The notes: a model not told the origin generated them from the sequence alone. A DNA stretch of 64,000 nucleotides from VAZQ01 sp963758945 (GCA_963758945.1 CAVWXY010000008.1:153262-217261); one strand, 5' to 3'; shown: positions 45,347-54,052, counted from the stretch's first letter. Program-made: numbers and translations.

Positions 45347-46593
45347 CGCTCGCGAGTACCGTCAGCACCTTCGTCGATCGCGATTTTGCGCGCGAGACCG
45401 CGTTTCTCGCCGAATTGGTGAAGGTGCCGAGCGACAATCCGCCCGGCGATTGCGCGCCGCACGCTGCGCGCGCGCAAGAGCTGCTGGAACAGCTCGGTTT
45501 CACGGTCGAAGCACATACGGTCGCGCGCTCGGCTGTCGAAGCTGCCGGCATGAAGAGTGTCACCAATCTCGTCGTCCGCCGTCGCTTCGGCGAAGGGCCG
45601 GTGATCGCGCTCAACGCCCACGGCGACGTCGTGCCGCCCGGGCTCGGATGGCGGCACGATCCTTATGGCGCGCACATCGAGCAAAGCCCGCATGGCCCGG
45701 TCATGTATGGACGCGGGGTGGCGGTGTCGAAGTCGGATTTCGCCACCTACACCTGGGCGCTGCTCGCGCTCGAGGCAGCGGCCGCGCAGGGCGCCAAGCT
45801 CGCGGGCACGCTCGAGCTCCATTTCACCTACGACGAGGAAGCCGGCGGCATCGTCGGGCCGAAATGGCTGCTCGATCGGGGCGTCACCCGACCCGACGCG
45901 GTGATCGCCGCGGGATTTTCCTACGCGATCGTCAATGCGCATGACGGCTGCCTGCATCTGGAAGTCACCGTCACCGGCAGGCAGGCGCATGCGGCGATGC
46001 CGGAGACGGGCATCGATGCGCTGGAGGCGGCGACCACGATCCTCGCCGCGCTTTACGCGCATCGCGCAGAACTACCGCGATGGCGCTCCGGCACGGTGGG
46101 AATCGTCTCGCCGACGCTCAACGTCGGGCTGATCAAGGGCGGCATCAACACCAATGTGGTGCCGGACCAGATCGTCTTTCGCATCGACCGCCGCATGATC
46201 CCGGAGGAGGAGCCCGCGAAAGTGGAAGCCGAGCTCCGCGGACTGATCGCAACTGCTGCGCAACGCCACCGCGATATCAAGGTCGATGTGCAGCGTCTGC
46301 TGTTGGCGGAGCCGCTGCGGCCCCAGCCTGGCACCGAGCGGATCGCGGCCGCGATTACGCGCCGCGCTAAGGAGATCCTCGGCGTCAATGTGCCGCTGAC
46401 CGGGGTACCGCTCTACACCGACGCGCGCCATTACGCCGCAGCCGGCATACCGATCGTGCTCTACGGCGCCGGGCCGCGCTCGATCCTCGAGGCCAACGCG
46501 CACAATGCCGACGAGAATTTGCGCCTCGAGGACCTGCGCGCCGCCACCAAGATCGTCGCGCTGGCGGTCGCCGACCTGTGCGGAGCGGGATGA
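45343..46593 (+). CDS. M20-family amidohydrolase (ArgE/DapE-like)
   Basis: A 416-residue metallopeptidase-fold deacylase. Metal-site motifs are NAHGDVVPPG, the general-base pair TYDEEAGGIVG, and the dimerisation domain with GRQAHAAMPETGIDA. The C-terminal region VPLYTDARHYAAAGIPIV supplies the last ligand. It starts in an ATGA overlap with allC, so both are translated together. ArgE/DapE-like proteins beside allC may take the next ureide intermediate (for example a ureidoglycolate-like product), but the exact reaction cannot be read. Confidence 0.83.
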   Translation: MTLASTVSTFVDRDFARETAFLAELVKVPSDNPPGDCAPHAARAQELLEQLGFTVEAHTVARSAVEAAGMKSVTNLVVRRRFGEGPVIALNAHGDVVPPGLGWRHDPYGAHIEQSPHGPVMYGRGVAVSKSDFATYTWALLALEAAAAQGAKLAGTLELHFTYDEEAGGIVGPKWLLDRGVTRPDAVIAAGFSYAIVNAHDGCLHLEVTVTGRQAHAAMPETGIDALEAATTILAALYAHRAELPRWRSGTVGIVSPTLNVGLIKGGINTNVVPDQIVFRIDRRMIPEEEPAKVEAELRGLIATAAQRHRDIKVDVQRLLLAEPLRPQPGTERIAAAITRRAKEILGVNVPLTGVPLYTDARHYAAAGIPIVLYGAGPRSILEANAHNADENLRLEDLRAATKIVALAVADLCGAG

Positions 46594-46644
46594 GGGCTGC
46601 GCCCGAGCAGTGTGTCGTCGCCAATGGCGAAGTTTGGAGCATGA

Positions 46645-46676
46645 GTCCGTCCCTAGTCTAATTTTTGGGGACGGAT
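46645..46676. terminator. Hairpin between convergent genes, possible terminator
   Basis: TCCGTCCC and GGGACGGA form an 8-bp stem around a loop with ATTTTT. It lies in the 99-base gap between two convergent genes. The T-run is in the loop rather than after the stem, so ordinary intrinsic termination is uncertain. Confidence 0.35.
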
Positions 46677-46692
46677 TTCGATCCGGGACGTT

Positions 46693-47781
46693 TCAGGCGG
46701 AAGTGGCCTCGCGGTCGCGTACCGGGGTGAGCCCCTGCAACTGCGGTGCAACGCGCTCCATGAACAGCCGCATCGACCGCGTGCGCTTCTCGCGCGTGGC
46801 CCAGTCCTTGCCGGCCACGATCAGCAGCGTGCCGAAGCCGCCAGCCGCCTCATGGAACGCGCGCAGCTCCTGGGCGACCGCATCCGGCTCGCCCAGAAAG
46901 TAGATGCCGGCCTCGGCGAGCTCATCGAAGGTGACGCGATCGCCGGGAATGTCGAGCTGGTAGTTCGACTTGATGATGCGGATCAGGCCGCGCGCGATCT
47001 GAAACCCGAGCTCGTAGTTGATGGCGGGACGCAGGTCGTCCATCGCCTCCTTGCGCGAATCCGCCAGATAGACGTAACGCGCCACAGTCAGCCCATCCAG
47101 CGGGACGCTGCGGCCGGCGGCGATCGCGGCGCGAGCATAGCGGTCGGCCTTGCGGCGGATGAAGGCGGCGGGCTCGAGTTGTGCCGAAAGCAGTGTGTAG
47201 CCGCGTGCGCCGGCAAGTTCGATCATCGCCTCGGTATCCGTGGCGGTCGCCATCGGCATGTGCGGGCGAGCAAGGGGACGCGGCGTAGCGACGACGTTCT
47301 TGCCGCGCCAATATTCCCCGTCCCAATCGAACGGCGCTTCCGACGTCCAGCACTTCACGATGAAGTCGAGTGATTCGCGCAATCGCGCATGGCGGTCCTC
47401 ATGCGAGAGACCGCGTTCATGGGCAAATAGCGGATTCGGAAATCCGGAGCCGAATCCGAAGATGAATCGGCCTCCGCCAACGACGTGGTCGGTCACGGCC
47501 GCCTGGATGGCGGTATCGACAGGATGGGCAAGATGAATCAGCTTGACGGCCGCGCCCATCCGGATGTTCCTGGTAAGCGCCGCTGCTTTGCACATGAGCA
47601 GCTCGGGTAGCGGCAAAGTGTCGACCTTGTCGATGTAGATGGGCTCGCCGTGGTGCTCGCTGATGTAGGCGTCGCGGAAACCTAGCTGATCTGCGAGTAC
47701 GATCTCGAACAGGTCCTCTTCGTAGGTCCGGGCCGCCGTCGTGTGCGGGCGAAAGCCGTTGGAAAAGATGCCGAACTCCAT
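46693..47781 (-). CDS. LLM-class flavin-dependent monooxygenase
   Basis: A 362-residue luciferase-fold flavoprotein. N-terminal MEFGIFSNGFRP, the active-site region YISEHHGEPIYI, the FMN-binding VVGGGRFIFGFGSGFPNP, and a long insertion before the C-terminus place it with alkanal/long-chain monooxygenase-like proteins. ATG 47781 follows AGAGGA. It is the first of two oxidoreductase genes on the minus strand, 48 bases from an OYE-type gene. The substrate is unknown. Confidence 0.85.
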   Translation of the reverse strand: MEFGIFSNGFRPHTTAARTYEEDLFEIVLADQLGFRDAYISEHHGEPIYIDKVDTLPLPELLMCKAAALTRNIRMGAAVKLIHLAHPVDTAIQAAVTDHVVGGGRFIFGFGSGFPNPLFAHERGLSHEDRHARLRESLDFIVKCWTSEAPFDWDGEYWRGKNVVATPRPLARPHMPMATATDTEAMIELAGARGYTLLSAQLEPAAFIRRKADRYARAAIAAGRSVPLDGLTVARYVYLADSRKEAMDDLRPAINYELGFQIARGLIRIIKSNYQLDIPGDRVTFDELAEAGIYFLGEPDAVAQELRAFHEAAGGFGTLLIVAGKDWATREKRTRSMRLFMERVAPQLQGLTPVRDREATSA

Positions 47782-47829
47782 CGCCGTTCCTCTTTGAGAT
47801 GCGCCGCCGAATGAGCGCGTCAGCTGGCG

Positions 47830-49563
47830 TCATCGGATTAAGTTTGACTTATAATGCCCTTGCCCAAGCAGCGCGGCCTCGAACGCGGCGGCGATCGCCT
47901 GCTTGCTCTTGCCCGCGGCAACCGCATCGCCGATGGCGACGACGATCTGCCCCGGCCTCGCCAATGGCTTGAAGCGCTCGGCGGTGCCGCGGCGGCCCTT
48001 GTAGTAGAACCAGTCGCGGAACGCCGATTCAGAAAACACCCGGGACAAGCCAGGCCAGCGGGCAGCGCCACGGTCGAGTAGCGTGGTCGCGATCGGCCCG
48101 AGGCCGAAGCGATAAGCGGCGCCGGTCGCGATCACGAGGCGGTCGAACGGAGCGAGCAGGTCAGGCTTGCCGGCGACGTCGATCGCGAAGTGAAATTCGA
48201 CGCCGTTACGGACGCAGGCGGCGACGAGATCGGCGATGTAGCGCTCGAAGCTTCGCTCGCTCGCCGCGACCTCCTGGAACAGCGGCGCCTTGCCGGCCTG
48301 GCGAAACGCCCCGCCCGCGTGCGCCTCCCTCTCGAACACCGTGACCTGGTTGCCCTCGGCGACCAGCGAGGCATAGGTCAAGCCGGCGGGACCAGCGCCG
48401 ATCACCGCGATGCGCTCGCCGCGCGGCGGCTTGGAATGCGCGAACACCGTCTCGCGGCCGGCGGCGCCGTTGACCACGCAGCCGATGCGCGCCCCGCCGC
48501 GCATCTCGTTGATGCAGGTGTTGCAGGCGAGGCAGCGTCGGATCGGCTCACCGCGCGCAAGCTTCTCGACCCATTGCGGATCGGCGATCAGGGTGCGGCC
48601 GAGCGCGATGAAATCCGTCTTGCCCGCCGCGACCGCCTCCGTCGCCGTGGCGGGATCGCCGAGCCGTCCGACCGCGATCACCGGGACGCGCACCAATTGC
48701 TTCACGCTCGCCGCGAAATCGAGGAAGGTCGCGTCGGGAAAGGTCATCGGCGGCAGCACGACCTGCGCGGAGGGCAGCGAGCGATAATGCCCGGCGGTGA
48801 CGTGCAGCGCGTCGGCTCCCGCCTGTGCCGCCCACACCGCGATCTGGCGGCCCTCCTCGAACGGCAGGCCGCCGGGAAAGAAATCCTCGACCGAGAGCCG
48901 ATAGACCACCGGCGTTGCGGGCACCGCGGCCTTCACCGCGCGCAGCACCTCGAGCCCGAAGCGCGCCCGGTTCTCGAGGCTTCCTCCGTACATGTCGCCA
49001 CGCCGGTTCTCGAACGGCGCATGAAACTGCGAGATGAGGTAGCCGTGGGCGGCGTGGATTTCGACGCAATCGAAGCCGGCGCCGCGCGCCCGTACCGCGG
49101 CGCTGGCATGGGCGGCGATGGTGGCATCGATGCGCGCCTTGGTCATCTCCTGCGGGACGATGGTCTCGAACGTCGTCTCGTAGACCGGATGCGGGATTGC
49201 CGACGGCGCGATGGGCACCTCGCCGCAAATGTCGATCCGCGTGTGTCCTCCGCCATGACCGAGCTGGATCGACGCCTTCGATCCGGCGCGATGAATTTCT
49301 GCGACCAGCCGCGTCAGCCCCGGCAAAAAGCGATCATCGTAGATTCCGACCTCGCGTCGGCGATGGCGCCCGACCTTCTCCGGCGAGGCCATTTCGACCG
49401 TGACGAGGCCCACCCCGCCGCGCGCCCGCGCCAGGTAATAGGCGATGGTGTCGTCGGTGACGTAGCCGTCCTCGTCCGCGGTTCGCGTCGTCATCGGCGG
49501 CATGACGATGCGGTTGCGGATTTCGACCGAGCCGATGCGCGCCGGTGTGAGCAGGATGTTCAT
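47830..49563 (-). CDS. NADH:flavin oxidoreductase, 2,4-dienoyl-CoA reductase (FadH/BaiCD) type
   Basis: A 577-residue multidomain ene-reductase. An FMN TIM barrel (about 1-335; RIVMPPMTTRTADEDGYV, EIHAAHGYLISQF) is followed by a 4Fe-4S site with Cys344, Cys347, Cys350 and Cys362 (CLACNTC). An FAD/NAD domain starts near residue 385 (IAVIGAGPAGLTYAS). Such enzymes reduce activated C=C bonds with NAD(P)H. ATG 49563 was chosen; a longer open frame reads through a palindromic repeat. The neighbours (LLM protein, SDR, UbiD) suggest a degradation pathway for a cyclic or unsaturated acid. Confidence 0.88.
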   Translation of the reverse strand: MNILLTPARIGSVEIRNRIVMPPMTTRTADEDGYVTDDTIAYYLARARGGVGLVTVEMASPEKVGRHRRREVGIYDDRFLPGLTRLVAEIHRAGSKASIQLGHGGGHTRIDICGEVPIAPSAIPHPVYETTFETIVPQEMTKARIDATIAAHASAAVRARGAGFDCVEIHAAHGYLISQFHAPFENRRGDMYGGSLENRARFGLEVLRAVKAAVPATPVVYRLSVEDFFPGGLPFEEGRQIAVWAAQAGADALHVTAGHYRSLPSAQVVLPPMTFPDATFLDFAASVKQLVRVPVIAVGRLGDPATATEAVAAGKTDFIALGRTLIADPQWVEKLARGEPIRRCLACNTCINEMRGGARIGCVVNGAAGRETVFAHSKPPRGERIAVIGAGPAGLTYASLVAEGNQVTVFEREAHAGGAFRQAGKAPLFQEVAASERSFERYIADLVAACVRNGVEFHFAIDVAGKPDLLAPFDRLVIATGAAYRFGLGPIATTLLDRGAARWPGLSRVFSESAFRDWFYYKGRRGTAERFKPLARPGQIVVAIGDAVAAGKSKQAIAAAFEAALLGQGHYKSNLIR

Positions 49564-49571
49564 GCTGTATT

Positions 49572-49687
49572 GTTGTCGTCCCCGCGCAAGCGGGGACCCA
49601 GTACGCTGTGTCCAAGGGGGGTGAGGCGGCAGTGCCACATCGAATGTTCATTGATTACTGGGTCCCCGCTTGCGCGGGGACGACAAC
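49572..49687. repeat. BIME-like pair: two perfect 32-base inverted arms
   Basis: Arms at 49572-49603 and 49656-49687 are exact reverse complements, 52 bases apart. Each arm contains its own hairpin (TCCCCGC-GCAA-GCGGGGA) and the border GTCGTCCCCGCG/GGGGACCCA shared with the repeat at 7.33 kb. It lies between an SDR stop and the start of the oxidoreductase on the minus strand. Confidence 0.85.
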
Positions 49688-49711
49688 CGGTGATGACGCA
49701 CTGAACGCCTA

Positions 49712-50494
49712 TCACAGCACGGGGATCTCGCCGCCGTCGAGGTCGAGGGTCGCCCCGTGCAGCCAGCTCGCGCGCGCGGAAACGATGAAGGTGACGAAAT
49801 CCGCGACATCCTCGACCGTGCCATAGCGCGTGATGCCCATCTCGCGGCAGAACTGCTCGCGGATTTTCTCCTCCGGCTCGCCGGTGCGCGCGACCTCGGC
49901 GCGGATGCGCCGCCATTGCCGCTCGGTCTCGACCAGGCTCGGATGCACGCAATTGACCCGCACCCCGTCCTCCTTGCCGAGATCGGCGAGGCACTTGGTG
50001 AAGGCGGCGACCGCGGCGTTGACCGAGCTGCCGATGGTGAAGCTCTTCTCCGGCTTGCGCCCGCTGGTGCCGCCGATCGCGATCAGCGCGCCGCGGCGCT
50101 CCTTGAGCAGCGGCCAAGCCGCGCGCGCGAGCCGCATATGGGCGAAGAATTTCAGCGCGTAACCGTCCTCCCAATCGGCATCGCTCAGCGCGAAGAAATC
50201 GCCACGCTTGGTGGTGCCGGCGTTGTTGACGAGGATATCGAGATGACCGAACTCGGCCCGCACCGCCTCGACCAGCGTCCCCGGTGCGCCCGGGTCGCGC
50301 AGGTCGAGCGCGCGGACGGCGGCCTTGCGGCCCTTGCCGCGGATCGCCTTCGCGACCTCGTCGAGGGCGGCGGCGTCGCGACCGGTGAGCAGGAGGTCGC
50401 AGCCTTCGTCGGCAAAGGCCAAGGCGATGCCACGACCGATGCCGCGGCTCGATCCCGTCACCAGCGCGACCTTGCCCTGCAACCCGAGCTCCAT
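49712..50494 (-). CDS. Short-chain dehydrogenase/reductase-fold protein
   Basis: A 260-residue Rossmann protein with the cofactor loop TGSSRGIGRGIA (residues 14-25), NNAG and a C-terminal LDGGE. The usual catalytic Tyr-x-x-x-Lys is not apparent: the region reads SFTIGSSVNAAVAAFTK, with Asn where Lys is expected. Some SDR subgroups with an N-A-A motif also lack it. It may therefore be a non-classical dehydrogenase or have another role. It ends 148 bases before the OYE gene, across the repeat, and starts 5 bases after the ubiD stop. It is probably co-transcribed with ubiD. Confidence 0.8.
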   Translation of the reverse strand: MELGLQGKVALVTGSSRGIGRGIALAFADEGCDLLLTGRDAAALDEVAKAIRGKGRKAAVRALDLRDPGAPGTLVEAVRAEFGHLDILVNNAGTTKRGDFFALSDADWEDGYALKFFAHMRLARAAWPLLKERRGALIAIGGTSGRKPEKSFTIGSSVNAAVAAFTKCLADLGKEDGVRVNCVHPSLVETERQWRRIRAEVARTGEPEEKIREQFCREMGITRYGTVEDVADFVTFIVSARASWLHGATLDLDGGEIPVL

Positions 50495-50498
50495 GTGG

Positions 50499-51977
50499 TT
50501 ACCTGCCGTTGCCGTCGAGCAGCCAACCGAATTTCTCGCGCGCCTTGCGGGTGACCTCGGGGCTCGGCGCATTGGTGGGCGGAAACTTGTCGCGCCAGTG
50601 CCAGGGCTTGCAGGCGTCGATCAGCGCCACCGAATGCGTCATGTTGCCGACCGCGCGCCGCTCCGGCGGCAGCGCCGGGTCGGCGCTCGAATCCCACGAG
50701 CCGGTGATGAACTGGATCGACTCCTTGGGATCGGTGCGGGTGAGCATCGCCCACAGCAGGTGGTCGAGATTGGTTACGTCGACGTCCTCGTCGACCACCA
50801 CGATATATTTCGACGCATAGGCCGAGGCCCCGCATTGCGCGGCGATGTGCGCGGTCTGCACCGCGTGCCCGGGATAGCGCTGCGTGATCGAGACCGCGTG
50901 CAGCATGCGCGCGCCGCCGACTTCGTGGCACCAGACCGTCTGCACGCCGGGAACCCCGGCATTGGCGATGTTCTGCTTGATCGTCGCCGAGCGCATCACC
51001 GCGCGATAGCGGGCCATCTCGTCAGGCCCCCCGCCCATGGGCGGCACGCCGAGCAGGATCGGATCGTTGCGATGGTAGATCGCCTTGATCTCGAGCACCG
51101 GAATGTCCCGCACGCCGCCGGCATAGTGGCCGGTCCACTCGCCGAACGGGCCCTCCGGGTGGGTGCGGTCGGGCGGCACAAAGCCTTCGAGCACGATCTC
51201 GGCATGGGCAGGGAAGGGGAGCCCGGTCACCTTGCCGCGCACCATCTCGACCGGCCGGCCGCGCAGGCCGCCGACGAGGTCGAGCTCGAACACGCCGTAG
51301 GGCGCTTCCAGTCCGCCGAAGAAAAAGGCGAGCGGGTCGCCGCCCAGCACCATGACGACCGGCAACGGCTCGCCGCGCTTGAACGACTTGTCGCGGTGGA
51401 TGCGCCCGTGATGACCCGCGGCCATCACGATGCCGACGGTCTTCTTGTCGTGCACCTGGGCGCGGTAGGCTCCCGCGTTCAACCAGTTCTCCTCGGGGTC
51501 GCGGGTGATGCTGTAGGTGCCGGTGCCGATGTAGCGGCCGCCGTCCTTTTCGTGCCATTTCGGTGCCGGAAATTTGGTGACGTCGACGTCGTCTCCCATC
51601 ATGACGTTCTCGAGCACCGGGCCGTCCTCGATGACGACGTGCGGCACGATGCGCTGCTGCTGCAGATAGGCCTCGCGGTAGGCGTCGCTCAGCTCCCACT
51701 TGGTGAGGTGGTCGGGGAAGCCCAACGTCATGTTGCGGCGGGTGCCGGCGAACATGTTGAGCAGCAGGCGATAGCCCTTCGGGCAACCGGGAATGTCCTC
51801 GAACACCACGCAGGGGCCATGCTCCGCCCGCAACACGGCCTCGGCCGCGAGCCCGATATCCTCCTCGCAGCTGGCGCCCTTGACCGTGCGCACCTCGCCC
51901 AGGCGCTCGGCCATTGCGAGCCACTCGCGCAAATCATCGTAGGCGATATTGCCGGCGAAGTTGCTCTGCCCGACCAT
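50499..51977 (-). CDS. UbiD-family prenylated-FMN decarboxylase (second)
   Basis: A 492-residue UbiD protein with catalytic Arg172 (GAYRAQV), Glu275 and Glu280 (HPEGPFGEW). Other signatures are PKWHEKDGGRYIGTGT, VVDEDVDVTNLDHLLWA and TGSWDSSADPALPP. It clearly differs from the UbiD at 11.5 kb in both N- and C-terminal parts. It decarboxylates or carboxylates an aromatic or unsaturated acid with prenylated FMN, whose synthase (UbiX) is not in the window. It lies 5 bases before an SDR gene. The downstream OYE-type oxidoreductase and LLM protein complete a possible catabolic unit. Confidence 0.92.
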   Translation of the reverse strand: MVGQSNFAGNIAYDDLREWLAMAERLGEVRTVKGASCEEDIGLAAEAVLRAEHGPCVVFEDIPGCPKGYRLLLNMFAGTRRNMTLGFPDHLTKWELSDAYREAYLQQQRIVPHVVIEDGPVLENVMMGDDVDVTKFPAPKWHEKDGGRYIGTGTYSITRDPEENWLNAGAYRAQVHDKKTVGIVMAAGHHGRIHRDKSFKRGEPLPVVMVLGGDPLAFFFGGLEAPYGVFELDLVGGLRGRPVEMVRGKVTGLPFPAHAEIVLEGFVPPDRTHPEGPFGEWTGHYAGGVRDIPVLEIKAIYHRNDPILLGVPPMGGGPDEMARYRAVMRSATIKQNIANAGVPGVQTVWCHEVGGARMLHAVSITQRYPGHAVQTAHIAAQCGASAYASKYIVVVDEDVDVTNLDHLLWAMLTRTDPKESIQFITGSWDSSADPALPPERRAVGNMTHSVALIDACKPWHWRDKFPPTNAPSPEVTRKAREKFGWLLDGNGR

Positions 51978-52168
51978 CTTTCATCAACCTTTCCCCGCAT
52001 TGCGCGGATGAAAACTGCCAGCCCCGCGTGGATCGACCGCCGTGCAGGAGGGAAGCCGCTGCGCGGCGCCCACCAGAATGTCGCCGATCGCCGATTCAGG
52101 CGATCGCGCATTGCACCCCGGGTCTCGCCTCGCCGGAAAACGCTATCGTAGCGGCCCTTCGGACACAA

Positions 52169-52630
52169 TCATCCGCGGGATTGATGCGCCCATGACGCGC
52201 GGATGGATGCCCGGTGGCCGAGCGAAGCACGCGGTGGCCTGAGCGGTGAGGCGGCGACCGTCGTCACGCCGCGGCAGGATCGCAGCGCCATGCGCTCGAT
52301 CTGGATCATCGCCTCGTCCTCGATGCCGTCCAGATCCCGATGCCTGGGCTTGCCCGGTCCAACCAGGATCATCAGGCCTTCGATCTGCGTGGTGATCAGC
52401 GCGGCCCGCCGCGCGCGGGTCTCGGCGGCCATGGCCGGATTGAGATCGGCGATCATGCGCTCGATCGCGGCGCGCAGGCGGCCGTAGAACGTATCCATCA
52501 TCTTGGAGACGGCGCGGCTGCGGTTCGCCATCGCCCACATCTCCAGCAACAGGAACATCGTCTTGCGATGCTTGTTCTGGTCGATCATGTAGCGGATGCA
52601 ATAGCGGAACATGTTCAGCTTGTCGGCCAT
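52169..52630 (-). pseudogene. TetR-family regulator, C-terminal remnant
   Basis: The frame encodes KLNMFRYCIRYMIDQNKHRK, then LLLEMWAMANRSRAVSKMM and RRAALITTQIEGLMILVGPG. This is the ligand-binding half of a TetR-type regulator. The N-terminal helix-turn-helix is missing; the sequence upstream of 52630 belongs to another, oppositely oriented remnant. The gene cannot bind DNA and is dead. It may once have regulated the nitroreductase operon, whose promoter still holds a palindrome. Confidence 0.7.
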
Positions 52631-52631
52631 C

Positions 52632-52908
52632 GTGGGCCAGAAGGTGCTGCTGCATCCCACGGATGCGCGCGACCGCGGCATCGAGAACGCGAGCGTCGTG
52701 CCCGTCTTCAACGACCGCGGCTCGTTCGAAGGGCTCGCCGAATTGAGCGAGGACATCATGCCGCGCGTGGTGCATGGCCAATGGCGGATACTGGCCGAGC
52801 CTCAATCGCGGCGGCACCTCCGTGAAGTCGATCAGCTCCGAAAAGCATTGCAGCTTGGGCCAGGCCGGATCGTATTCTGACAATCTGGTCCAGGTGGCGG
52901 TGGCATAA
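52632..52908 (+). pseudogene. Molybdopterin oxidoreductase, C-terminal remnant with frameshift
   Basis: The frame VGQKVLLHPTDARDRGIEN, then VFNDRGSFEGLAELSEDI, matches the molydopterin-dinucleotide-binding tail of large Moco enzymes. After MPRVVHG the frame shifts, and GGYWPSLNRGGTSVKSISS, then GQAGSYSDNLVQVAVA, complete the expected C-terminus. The 600 or more residues of the catalytic domain are absent. It abuts the beheaded TetR gene almost base to base. Confidence 0.65.
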
Positions 52909-52964
52909 TGCCCATTGTCGTTGAAGGGCGAGTCGCACTTCGCATTTGAGCTCGATGACCTGTC

Positions 52965-53088
52965 GGCAAACTCGGTGGGCTCCCTCTCCCGTAGGAGAGG
53001 GGGGTGAGGGGTTAGGGTCTGTCGATAAATTCGAGCCCCCTCACCCCAACCCTCTCCCCGCTGGGGAGAGGGAGCGCACCGAACTTGC
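52965..53088. repeat. Long inverted repeat of the CCCTCTCCC/GGGAGAGGG type
   Basis: The arms (about 52965-53020 and 53034-53088) carry GCTCCCTCTCCC on one side and GGGAGAGGGAGC on the other. Each has an internal hairpin (CTCCC-GTAG-GGAG-like and CTCCCC-GCT-GGGGAG). GGTGAGGG and CCCTCACC also face each other. It fills most of the 340-base gap before the nitroreductase gene; the rest of the gap has no gene. Confidence 0.75.
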
Positions 53089-53193
53089 GGCGCGGTCATG
53101 GAATCCCACGACCGATCGTCCTTCCCCGTATCATCGAATTGCGATTTTGGGTACTCGCGCGGCTCGATTGATGCAGCGATGGATTGGCGCTAG

Positions 53194-53220
53194 ATTCGTT
53201 CGCTCGCCCCGCGAACGAAT
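53194..53220. promoter_or_regulatory. Perfect 10-bp inverted repeat, candidate operator
   Basis: ATTCGTTCGC and GCGAACGAAT flank 7 bases, and the site ends 28 bases before the nitroreductase ATG. Its size and position suit a TetR-like operator overlapping the promoter. A TetR remnant lies 560 bases upstream. Confidence 0.5.
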
Positions 53221-53248
53221 TTGGCGCCAATTGGCCTGCAGTCGATCG

Positions 53249-54043
53249 ATGGATCAGCGCAACTTCTCCAGCGACTACGACACGCTGCTCGATCTCGTCA
53301 AAGCGCGGGTGAGCGTGCGCAAGCTCAAGCCCGATGCGATCCCCGACGACTATGTGACGCAAGTGCTCGAGGTCGGGCGCTGGGCGATGTCGGGGGCCAA
53401 CGGCCAGCCCTGGGATTTCATCGTCGTCAAGGATGCCGACACCAAGAAAGCCCTGTTCCGCGCCTACATCGAGGAAAACAACGACTTCATCTATTGGATG
53501 GAGCAGCAGCGCGATTTCAAGCTGCGGCATCCCTCCTTCCAGATGACCCACGACGAGGCGCTACAGAAGCACCGCAACGAGGTCGGGTGGTCGATTGCGC
53601 CGGTGCTCATCGTGATCGTGGGTGACGGCCGGCGACAATGGGCGACCGTGCAGGGCGCTCACACCTTCGGCCGCGACCAGTCGCATCTCACCGACGGGCT
53701 CGCCAACACCGCAATGATGATGCATCTCGCCGCGGCCGCGCTCGGGCTCGGCAGCCAGCACGTGACCATTCACATCCAGGAGCCGTTCAAGCGCATCCTG
53801 GGCGTGCCCGATCTTCTCACCTTCTCGCTGATTATGCCGATCGGCTACCCGGCGGTGCCGCCCAAGGAAGGCGTGCGACGGCCGCTCGACGACATGGTGC
53901 ATCGCGAGCGCTTCGACATGTCCAAATATATGAGCAACAAGCAGGTCATCGACTATCTCTTGAAGCTGCGCGAGAAGACGGTGCCGGTGTACAGCCACTC
54001 CTATGCCGGGCGCCCGCCGGTCGCCGACAAGCCCAAGGAGTGA
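53249..54043 (+). CDS. Nitroreductase-family flavoprotein
   Basis: A 264-residue FMN protein. The N-terminal helix with RVSVRKLKPDAIPDD and the FMN contacts SGANGQPWDFIVVKD are family hallmarks. The later AAAALGLGSQHVTI and MPIGYPAVPPKEG segments support it. ATG 53249 starts the homology; no clear ribosome site precedes it. The product would reduce or dehydrogenate using NAD(P)H, or cleave a ring as in BluB-like members. It is 9 bases before a binding-protein gene and seems to lead the hyu operon. Confidence 0.85.
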   Translation: MDQRNFSSDYDTLLDLVKARVSVRKLKPDAIPDDYVTQVLEVGRWAMSGANGQPWDFIVVKDADTKKALFRAYIEENNDFIYWMEQQRDFKLRHPSFQMTHDEALQKHRNEVGWSIAPVLIVIVGDGRRQWATVQGAHTFGRDQSHLTDGLANTAMMMHLAAAALGLGSQHVTIHIQEPFKRILGVPDLLTFSLIMPIGYPAVPPKEGVRRPLDDMVHRERFDMSKYMSNKQVIDYLLKLREKTVPVYSHSYAGRPPVADKPKE

Positions 54044-54052
54044 AGCAAGACG

